In this document: piece by piece, positions 57,771-64,000 of the stretch
Layout of the letters: the number at the start of each line of letters is the position of its first letter
Position numbering within the stretch: the first letter of the stretch is position 1
Assembly: GCF_038618305.1 (NCBI RefSeq)
Contig: NZ_CP152017.1
Location: forward strand, 1,465,501 to 1,529,500
DNA length: 64,000 bases
Source: Sporosarcina sp. FSL K6-2383
GTDB lineage: Bacteria > Bacillota > Bacilli > Bacillales_A > Planococcaceae
Direction: 5' to 3'
Program-made: the position numbers and the translations under genes
Notes under the pieces: generated by a model
Told to the model about the DNA's origin: nothing
Database searches by the model: none
The model's input: only the letters and a program-made list of their open reading frames with translations

Positions 57771-59799
57771 TGCTGTCACGACGATAAAGGGAGTCGGGAA
57801 ATCGATAGGTGACCAATTAGGAGCACTCGGGATATCCACAATTTACGACTTTGTCATGACATTTCCGTATCGGCATGAAGATTTTAGATTGAAGGATTTA
57901 ACTGAAACACCACATAACGAACGGGTAACGATTGAAGGAAGGGTCGAAAGCGAGCCTTCCGTTCTTTTTTTAGGCAAAAATAGATCCCGCCTACAAATCC
58001 GTCTTCTTGCTGGCAGCCATCTTGTGAAGGCGGTCTTTTTCAATCAGCATTATTTAAAGGATCGCCTAGCACCTGGAATGATTGTGACGGTTACAGGCAA
58101 GTGGGACCGTGGCAGGCAAGTGATCAATGTGAGTAATTTCAAAGATGGACCAAAGACAGAGCAAGCTGACTTTGAGCCTGTTTATAGTTTGAAAGGCATC
58201 ATGCATCAAAAAACATTTCGTCGTTTTATGCGTAATGCATTGGATGCGGCTGTTGGGCAGCATGAAGAAGCACTCCCTTTTGATATTCGTGAGGCTTATC
58301 GTTTACCTGAAATCGGGCAGGCGCTTGAAATGGTTCATTTCCCCACGAGTCCCGAAGATGTTAAGCATGGAAGAAGACGTTTTGTCTATGAAGAATTGCT
58401 GCTATTCCAACTAAAGATGCTTGGCATGAAAAAGGCGCGAAAAGAAGCGGAACAAGGCGTTGCGATTGACTATGATTTGACGAAAGTGAAGGCTTTTATC
58501 ACGAGCTTACCATTTGAGTTAACGGGTGCTCAAAAGCGGGTCGTAAATGAGTTATGTGCAGAATTAAAAAGCCCAACCCGAATGAACCGTTTATTACAGG
58601 GAGATGTTGGATCTGGGAAGACAGTTGTGGCAGCCATCGCCTTATACGCAGCTATCACGGCAGGTTTCCAGGGGGCACTTATGGCACCAACGGAAATTCT
58701 TGCTGAACAACATGCAACTTCACTTGCGGAATGGCTAGAACCACATGGTGTTACGGTTGCCTTTTTGGCAGGATCGACAAAGGCAAAGGCGAGAAGAGCT
58801 TTGCTAGAACAGCTAGAGCTCGGTGAAATTGATTTGTTGATTGGTACGCATGCACTGATTCAGCCAGATGTTATTTTTAGCAACCCTGGATTGGTTATCA
58901 CAGATGAGCAGCACCGCTTTGGGGTCGAACAACGTCGTATTTTGAGGGATAAAGGATTGAATCCAGATGTCCTATTCATGACGGCAACACCGATTCCGAG
59001 GACGCTCGCTATTACTGCATTTGGTGAAATGGATGTATCGATTTTGGACGAATTGCCTGCAGGGCGGAAGAAAATCGAAACGCATTGGTTGAAGGAGGAT
59101 TCACTATTACCTGTATTGCGCAAGATGGAACTGGAGTTGAGCGCAGGACGTCAGGCGTATGTGATTTGTCCTTTAATCGAGGAATCAGATAAGCTGGATG
59201 TTCAAAATGCGGTAGATGTGCACGGCCAACTGGCGACTCATTTTGCTGGCAAATATACGGTCGGTCTCATGCATGGACGTCTTCATGCAGAAGATAAGGA
59301 TGCCATTATGAGAGAGTTCAGTGATGGAAACACCAATATCCTTGTATCGACGACAGTCGTAGAGGTCGGGGTGAACGTCCCGAATGCGACGTTTATGCTC
59401 ATTTATGATGCTACACGATTTGGACTTGCGCAGCTCCATCAATTAAGGGGGCGGGTAGGACGTGGAGCGGATCAGTCCTATTGTGTGCTGCTTGCTGATC
59501 CGAAAACGGAGGAAGGCAAGGAACGGATGCAAATTATGACGGAAACGAATGATGGCTTTGTTTTAGCAGAAAAGGATTTAGAATTAAGAGGAGCGGGGGA
59601 TTTCTTCGGCAGAAAGCAAAGTGGGATGCCGGAGTTTAAAGTGGCTGATCCAGTTCATGATTATCGAGCATTGGAAACGGCTAGGAAAGATGCGGAACGA
59701 TTATTGGCGTCCACTCAGTTTTGGGAGGATCCTGAATACGCCGTTCTTCAATCACAGCTTGAGCAATCAGGTGCGCTTAGTATGGAGAGATTGGATTAA
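57742..59799 (+). CDS. recG: ATP-dependent DNA helicase RecG
   Basis: Branch-migration helicase that processes stalled forks and recombination junctions, 685 residues. An N-terminal wedge domain (OB fold, about 50-150) precedes the helicase core: GDVGSGKT (Walker A, ~287), DEQHRFGVEQR, TATPIPRTLA and QLRGRVGRG. The ATG at 57742 is inside sdaAA; GTG 57754 is an alternative. Translation is probably coupled. A dispersed repeat and then the fap operon follow. Confidence 0.95.
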   Translation: MLTVTSSIHDAVTTIKGVGKSIGDQLGALGISTIYDFVMTFPYRHEDFRLKDLTETPHNERVTIEGRVESEPSVLFLGKNRSRLQIRLLAGSHLVKAVFFNQHYLKDRLAPGMIVTVTGKWDRGRQVINVSNFKDGPKTEQADFEPVYSLKGIMHQKTFRRFMRNALDAAVGQHEEALPFDIREAYRLPEIGQALEMVHFPTSPEDVKHGRRRFVYEELLLFQLKMLGMKKARKEAEQGVAIDYDLTKVKAFITSLPFELTGAQKRVVNELCAELKSPTRMNRLLQGDVGSGKTVVAAIALYAAITAGFQGALMAPTEILAEQHATSLAEWLEPHGVTVAFLAGSTKAKARRALLEQLELGEIDLLIGTHALIQPDVIFSNPGLVITDEQHRFGVEQRRILRDKGLNPDVLFMTATPIPRTLAITAFGEMDVSILDELPAGRKKIETHWLKEDSLLPVLRKMELELSAGRQAYVICPLIEESDKLDVQNAVDVHGQLATHFAGKYTVGLMHGRLHAEDKDAIMREFSDGNTNILVSTTVVEVGVNVPNATFMLIYDATRFGLAQLHQLRGRVGRGADQSYCVLLADPKTEEGKERMQIMTETNDGFVLAEKDLELRGAGDFFGRKQSGMPEFKVADPVHDYRALETARKDAERLLASTQFWEDPEYAVLQSQLEQSGALSMERLD

Positions 59800-59824
59800 A
59801 GGAATACACTATATTTCAATTTAT

Positions 59825-59953
59825 CGTTGATTGGAGCGTAAGGCGGCGACTCCAGTGGGAACAGCACGAGCCGAAGACCCCGCAGGAGTGAAGCGACGAG
59901 GAGGCTTAGGCTGTGCCCACGGAAAGCGTCCGCCTGAAGTGGAAATCAACCTT
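59825..59953 (+). repeat. Dispersed ~130-bp element D, copy 2
   Basis: Near-identical inverted copy of 51343-51474, with ends GTTGATT and AATCAAC. It lies between recG and the fapR promoter and has no convincing frame. Confidence 0.92.
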
Positions 59954-59989
59954 GTTCGGATTCTATGGCTAATTGTTCTATTGATTCAC

Positions 59990-60018
59990 TTGCATTCTTA
60001 ATTCCATCTTTATATACT
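59990..60018 (+). promoter_or_regulatory. SigA promoter of the fapR operon
   Basis: TTGCAT (59990-59995)-N17-TATACT (60013-60018). The predicted start of transcription falls in the FapR operator. Confidence 0.75.
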
Positions 60019-60021
60019 ACT

Positions 60022-60040
60022 ATTAGTACCAAGTGCTAAT
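60022..60040. promoter_or_regulatory. FapR operator
   Basis: ATTAGTACCAAGTGCTAAT is an inverted repeat that matches the known FapR site (TTAGTACCTnnTACTAA-like). It overlaps the +1 region of the promoter, as expected for autorepression relieved by malonyl-CoA. Confidence 0.85.
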
Positions 60041-60056
60041 CCGGAAGGTGAAACGA

Positions 60057-60641
60057 TTGAGAATGCCTAAAAAGGAACGGCAACGACAGCTTGGATTGTT
60101 GCTTGAAGAAAACCCGTTTTTAACAGATGGGGAATTAGCGGAACATTTTTCCGTGAGTGTGCAAACGATTCGATTGGATCGGTTGGAAGGCGGTATTCCT
60201 GAACTAAGGGAACGGTTAAAAACTGTAGCCACACGCACGATGCAAGAAGAAGTGAAGTCACTTCATTCCGATGAAATTATTGGAGATATTATAGATATCG
60301 TACTCGATAAAAGGGCTTTGTCCATTTTTGATGTGACAATAGACCATGTTTTTCAACGCAATGGGATTGCGCGGGGGCATCACCTTTTTGCTCAAGCTAA
60401 TTCACTGGCAGTTGCCGTGATGGATGATGATTTAGCGTTGACAGTAAAATCGACTCTCAACTTTCTAAAGCCTGTGAAGGCAGGGGAGCGAGTTGTCGCG
60501 CGCGCTGAAGTGAAGAGAGAAAGCTTAGTAGAAAAAAGGACGCTCGTTGAAGTTGTTTCAACGGTTGGTGATGAAACAGTGTTCACGGGAGAGTTTTATA
60601 TGTACCGAACGACGGATAGGAAGCAGGTAGAAACCATATGA
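60057..60641 (+). CDS. fapR: Transcription factor FapR, fatty-acid biosynthesis repressor
   Basis: Represses fatty acid and phospholipid genes and is released by malonyl-CoA. The 194 residues have an N-terminal HTH (about 8-50: [21 protein letters not shown]) and a C-terminal hot-dog domain with [25 protein letters not shown] 60057 is preferred because GGAAGGTG lies 8 nt upstream; ATG 60063 is the alternative. plsX overlaps the stop codon. Confidence 0.93.
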   Translation: MRMPKKERQRQLGLLLEENPFLTDGELAEHFSVSVQTIRLDRLEGGIPELRERLKTVATRTMQEEVKSLHSDEIIGDIIDIVLDKRALSIFDVTIDHVFQRNGIARGHHLFAQANSLAVAVMDDDLALTVKSTLNFLKPVKAGERVVARAEVKRESLVEKRTLVEVVSTVGDETVFTGEFYMYRTTDRKQVETI

Positions 60642-61630
60642 TTATAGCGCTAGATGGAATGGGCGGAGATCATGCACCTGGTGAAATTATTGCGGGTGCA
60701 TTGGAAAGTCTCGCTGCATTTGATGACATACATATACATATTTATGGTGATGAGCAAGCTATGGCGCCATTTTTACAACAACATGAGCGTTTGAAGGTTA
60801 TCCACTGTACAGAAAAAATTGAGGCGGATGATGAACCAGTTCGAGCCATTCGCCGGAAAAAAGATGCATCCATGGTTAGAATGGCACAAGCTGTAAAAGA
60901 TGGCGAAGCGGCGGCATGTGTATCCGCAGGTAATACGGGTGCACTGATGGCGGCGGGCTTGTTCGTTGTTGGGCGGATTGATGGTATTGAGCGTCCAGCG
61001 CTCGCCCCGACACTTCCAACGGTTGATGGTAAAGGCTTTGTCATGTTAGACCTTGGTGCCAATGCAGATGCGAAACCATCTCAGCTTGGGCAATATGCAG
61101 TGATGGGTAGTATTTACGCTGAAAAAGTACGAGGCATCGACAATCCGCGCGTGGGCTTACTCAATATAGGAACTGAAGAAGGTAAAGGGAATGAGCTGAC
61201 GAAAGCTTCGTTTGCTGTTCTGTCAGAAGCGCCTATTAATTTTATCGGAAATGTAGAAGCACGTGATTTACTGACTGGTGTAGCAGATGTCGTGGTGACG
61301 GATGGTTTTACAGGGAATGTCGTGTTAAAGACCATCGAAGGGACCGCGGGCGCTTTCTTCTCGATGTTAAAAGAAGTATATGCTACTTCAGTAAAAACAA
61401 AATTGTCAGCTGCACTTGTAAAAAATGACTTACGTGGCTTGAAAAATAAAATGGATTATACAGAATATGGTGGGGCAGGGTTATTTGGCTTGAATTCTCC
61501 TGTTATTAAAGCGCATGGTTCGTCCAATGCCAATGCTATTTTGAATGCCATCAGACAAGCAAGAACAATGGTGCAATATGATGTTTCTGGAACTATTCGC
61601 GAAACAGTAAGGAAGGTGGACATTCAATGA
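60638..61630 (+). CDS. plsX: Phosphate acyltransferase PlsX
   Basis: Makes acyl-phosphate from acyl-ACP for phospholipid synthesis, 330 residues. The N terminus [17 protein letters not shown], then [24 protein letters not shown] and [17 protein letters not shown], are PlsX landmarks. ATG 60638 overlaps the fapR stop. It is under FapR control by position. Confidence 0.96.
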   Translation: MIIALDGMGGDHAPGEIIAGALESLAAFDDIHIHIYGDEQAMAPFLQQHERLKVIHCTEKIEADDEPVRAIRRKKDASMVRMAQAVKDGEAAACVSAGNTGALMAAGLFVVGRIDGIERPALAPTLPTVDGKGFVMLDLGANADAKPSQLGQYAVMGSIYAEKVRGIDNPRVGLLNIGTEEGKGNELTKASFAVLSEAPINFIGNVEARDLLTGVADVVVTDGFTGNVVLKTIEGTAGAFFSMLKEVYATSVKTKLSAALVKNDLRGLKNKMDYTEYGGAGLFGLNSPVIKAHGSSNANAILNAIRQARTMVQYDVSGTIRETVRKVDIQ

Positions 61631-62571
61631 TGAAAATAGCATTCATATTCCCAGGACAAGGCTCACAAGCAGTGGGTATGGGAACAGAATTGGCAGCAAC
61701 CTATGCCGAAAGTAAGCAATTTTTTGAGCAAGCCGACGATGTCCTTGGATTTCAACTAAGTCAGCTTATTACAGAAGGACCTCAGGCAGAATTGACGATC
61801 ACTTACAACGCACAACCGGCGCTTTTAACAGTCGGTTCAATGATTGCGGAACGATTAGTAGAAGCTGGTATTACACCGGATTATACAGCAGGACATAGCC
61901 TCGGTGAATATACAGCACTTGTCGCTTCAGGCGTTTTGTCATTTGCAGACGGTGTGTCTGTCGTTCATCAGCGCGGATTATTTATGAACGAAGCTGTTCC
62001 GGCAGGTGAAGGAGCAATGGCAGCCATCCTAGGGCTTGATGGTGACAAGTTAAAAGAAGTGACAGATGCGATTACGGTTGAGGGTTTTGCTGTTCAACCA
62101 GCTAACCTGAATTGTCCGGGACAAATTGTCATTTCCGGTACGAAGGCAGGTGTTGAAAAAGCTTGTGTCCAGCTAAAAGAAGCAGGCGCGAAAAGAGCGA
62201 TTCCACTCGATGTTAGCGGACCATTCCATTCATCATTAATGGAACCCGCAGCACAAAAGCTACGTGCAGCATTGGATGAAGTGACGATGTCAGATGCCGC
62301 AATTCCGGTGATTGCCAATGTGAATGCGTCAGTGGCTACTCATTCAACTGAGATCAAAGGCTTCCTCGTTGAACAACTTTATTCGCCTGTTCTGTGGGAG
62401 GATTCAGTTCGCACATTGTTGGAGAATGGCGTTACGCATTTCATCGAATGTGGGCCAGGGAAAGTATTGAGTGGGCTCGTCAAGAAAATAGACCGTAGTG
62501 CTACTGTACTGCCAGTTTATGATGAAGAAACGTTACAAGCTGTCATCGAAGCTTCGAAAGGGTGGTCGTAA
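61627..62571 (+). CDS. fabD: Malonyl-CoA:ACP transacylase
   Basis: Loads malonyl groups on ACP, 314 residues. [13 protein letters not shown], the nucleophile elbow [10 protein letters not shown] with its serine, and [11 protein letters not shown] with the active-site histidine are present. GGAAGGTGG precedes ATG 61627, which overlaps the plsX stop. The stop overlaps the fabG start by one base. Confidence 0.96.
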   Translation: MMKIAFIFPGQGSQAVGMGTELAATYAESKQFFEQADDVLGFQLSQLITEGPQAELTITYNAQPALLTVGSMIAERLVEAGITPDYTAGHSLGEYTALVASGVLSFADGVSVVHQRGLFMNEAVPAGEGAMAAILGLDGDKLKEVTDAITVEGFAVQPANLNCPGQIVISGTKAGVEKACVQLKEAGAKRAIPLDVSGPFHSSLMEPAAQKLRAALDEVTMSDAAIPVIANVNASVATHSTEIKGFLVEQLYSPVLWEDSVRTLLENGVTHFIECGPGKVLSGLVKKIDRSATVLPVYDEETLQAVIEASKGWS

Positions 62572-63317
62572 TGGGAAAATTTGCAGGGAAAACAGCAATT
62601 GTTACTGGAGCTTCACGCGGAATTGGTCGCGAAATCGCATTGCTTTTGGCCAAGGAAGGCGCGCGCGTAGCTGTTAACTATAGTGGAAGTAAGGACAAGG
62701 CGGATGAAGTCGTTCAATCAATTACAGAGTCCGGCGGAGAGGCTTTTGCAATCCAAGCAGACGTTTCCAACGCTGATAGCGTAAAAGCGATGGTTGATCA
62801 AATGCTAGAAACCTTTGGCTCGATTGATATTCTCGTTAACAATGCCGGAATTACAAGAGATAATTTGCTTATGCGAATGAAAGACGATGAATGGGATGAC
62901 GTTATCAACATCAACTTAAAAGGCGTTTTCCTATGCACAAAGGGTGTTACACGCCAAATGATGAGACAACGTACTGGTAAAATTGTCAACGTTGCATCCA
63001 TAGTTGGCGTATCGGGAAATCCAGGTCAAGCAAACTATGTGGCCGCAAAAGCAGGCGTAATCGGCTTTACGAAGACGGCAGCTAAGGAGCTAGCTTCACG
63101 CAACATCAACGTCAATGCGGTCGCTCCAGGCTTTATCACAACAGATATGACAGATACGTTGAATGAAGAAGTGAAAACCCAAATGCTAACGGCAATTCCA
63201 CTTGGTAAACTGGGAAGTCCAGCAGACGTAGCAAAAACTGTTGCATTTTTATTATCAGACGATGCGGCTTATATTACAGGACAGACTATCCATGTAGACG
63301 GTGGAATGGTAATGTAA
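62571..63317 (+). CDS. fabG: 3-oxoacyl-ACP reductase FabG
   Basis: NADPH-dependent reductase of the fatty acid elongation cycle, a short-chain dehydrogenase of 248 residues. [12 protein letters not shown] binds the cofactor; NNAGITRDN and the catalytic Tyr/Lys in YVAAKAG are intact; the end [12 protein letters not shown] is typical. ATG 62571 is chosen over 62562 because AAAGGGTGG is then well placed and the product starts [13 protein letters not shown]. Confidence 0.95.
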   Translation: MGKFAGKTAIVTGASRGIGREIALLLAKEGARVAVNYSGSKDKADEVVQSITESGGEAFAIQADVSNADSVKAMVDQMLETFGSIDILVNNAGITRDNLLMRMKDDEWDDVININLKGVFLCTKGVTRQMMRQRTGKIVNVASIVGVSGNPGQANYVAAKAGVIGFTKTAAKELASRNINVNAVAPGFITTDMTDTLNEEVKTQMLTAIPLGKLGSPADVAKTVAFLLSDDAAYITGQTIHVDGGMVM

Positions 63318-63361
63318 TGAAGGTTGATCAACTTATATAGCATTGAGGGGAGGTGACAAAT

Positions 63362-63598
63362 TTGTCAACAGTACTTGAACGTGTAACGAAAGTAATCGTC
63401 GATCGCCTTGGTGTCGATGAAAGTGAAGTTAAATTAGAAGCTTCTTTCCGTGACGATCTCGGCGCAGATTCATTGGACGTCGTAGAACTAGTTATGGAAT
63501 TAGAAGATGAATTCGAAATGGAAATTTCTGATGATGATGCTGAAAAGGTGACGACTGTAGGAGATACAGTTTCGTATATCGAATCAAAAATCAACTAA
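63362..63598 (+). CDS. acpP: Acyl carrier protein
   Basis: A 78-residue acidic carrier protein. The phosphopantetheine serine is in [10 protein letters not shown]. The sequence is very close to B. subtilis AcpA ([16 protein letters not shown]). TTG 63362 is chosen because GGGGAGGTG stands 7 nt upstream; GTG 63353 lies in that site. A strong terminator follows. Confidence 0.96.
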   Translation: MSTVLERVTKVIVDRLGVDESEVKLEASFRDDLGADSLDVVELVMELEDEFEMEISDDDAEKVTTVGDTVSYIESKIN

Positions 63599-63612
63599 TA
63601 GTTATGCCGATT

Positions 63613-63662
63613 GAGACTCCTTCATCCTTTCTATAGAAAAGGATGAAGGAGTCTCTTTTTTC
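63613..63662 (+). terminator. Terminator of the fapR-acpP operon
   Basis: A perfect 18-bp stem (63613-63630 with 63638-63655), 7-nt loop and a run of T. Confidence 0.95.
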
Positions 63663-63679
63663 ATTTTCTGCGAATTTTT

Positions 63680-63708
63680 TTGCACAAAGGCATCGAAAAG
63701 GGTAAAAT
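63680..63708 (+). promoter_or_regulatory. SigA promoter of rnc
   Basis: TTGCAC (63680-63685)-N17-TAAAAT (63703-63708), 36 bp before the rnc start codon. Confidence 0.72.
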
Positions 63709-63743
63709 TAAACCATTATGTTTTGAAAGGCAGAATCGGTTAT

Positions 63744-64000
63744 ATGAACAGTAGACGAAATAACGGAAGAACTATTACTGCGACACTTCCAGTTGCAATT
63801 CGAAATAAATTTGATGAGCTACAACAAAGATTAGATATTCATTTTAAAAATCATGCACTCTTGTACAATGCATTTACGCATTCATCTTATGTGAATGAGC
63901 ACCGAAGAAAAAACTTCACTGATAATGAAAGACTTGAATTTTTAGGCGATGCGGTACTTGAACTCGGGGTCTCTCAGTTTCTGTATGCCACAGAGCCTGG
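63744..64000 (+). CDS. rnc: Ribonuclease III, N-terminal part
   Basis: The first 85 residues of RNase III, the double-strand-specific endonuclease that matures rRNA. The catalytic signature [14 protein letters not shown] is complete, preceded by [15 protein letters not shown]. The start is ATG 63744, with GAAAGG 13 nt upstream. The gene runs out of the window. The order acpP-rnc is the Bacillus order. Confidence 0.95.
   Translation, partial: MNSRRNNGRTITATLPVAIRNKFDELQQRLDIHFKNHALLYNAFTHSSYVNEHRRKNFTDNERLEFLGDAVLELGVSQFLYATEP

Overview
The window is a chromosomal segment of a low-GC, endospore-forming Bacillota. Protein wording (SpoIIGA, SigE, SigG, SpoVM, YlmC, SepF, PyrR and others) is closest to Bacillales. 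Several of the repeats look like the non-coding elements common in Planococcaceae (Sporosarcina/Lysinibacillus-type genomes). The genus is inferred, not proven. Almost all genes lie on the + strand.

Layout. (1) 1-7109: the end of the dcw cell-wall/division cluster: murD (partial), an ftsW/spoVE gene, divIB, two DUF881 genes, sbp, ftsA and ftsZ. murG and murB, which sit between spoVE and divIB in B. subtilis, are absent here. (2) 7566-9987: the sporulation cassette spoIIGA-sigE-sigG, with a good SigF-type promoter in front of sigG. (3) 10331-16923: ylmC, ylmE, sepF, ylmG, ylmH, divIVA and ileS, the last behind an isoleucine T-box. (4) 17100-30311: lspA, rluD and a complete pyrimidine operon (pyrR, uraA, pyrB, pyrC, carA, carB, pyrK, pyrD, pyrF, pyrE) with a PyrR attenuator before pyrR and another before pyrB. 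The CarA glutaminase lacks its catalytic cysteine. (5) 30312-36238: an accessory stretch with a 21-bp tandem array, a solitary glycine-betaine-binding lipoprotein, a MOSC protein, a T-box-controlled second class II lysyl-tRNA synthetase, a decayed HEPN/nucleotidyltransferase pair and a second type of 21-bp array. (6) 36239-50805: rqcH (minus strand), then gmk, rpoZ, coaBC, priA, def, fmt, rsmB, prpC, prkC, rsgA, rpe, thiN and an unlisted small spoVM gene with a C-terminal extension. (7) 50975-53942: rpmB on the minus strand followed by small minus-strand lipoprotein and membrane genes separated by repeated palindromes. (8) 53943-64000: yloU (Asp23), fakA, sdaAB, sdaAA, recG, the FapR fatty-acid operon (fapR, plsX, fabD, fabG, acpP) with a recognisable FapR operator, and the start of rnc.

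The least explained content is a set of dispersed non-coding elements. At least six kinds occur more than once, or as tandem arrays, between otherwise conserved genes. For two of them the copies differ by compensatory base changes that preserve stems, so they are probably structured RNA or DNA elements rather than random repeats. One fragment supplies the Shine-Dalgarno sequence of pyrB. The flank of another supplies the apparent terminator of the betaine-binding protein gene.

All calls come from reading the sequence and from remembered family features; no database search was run.
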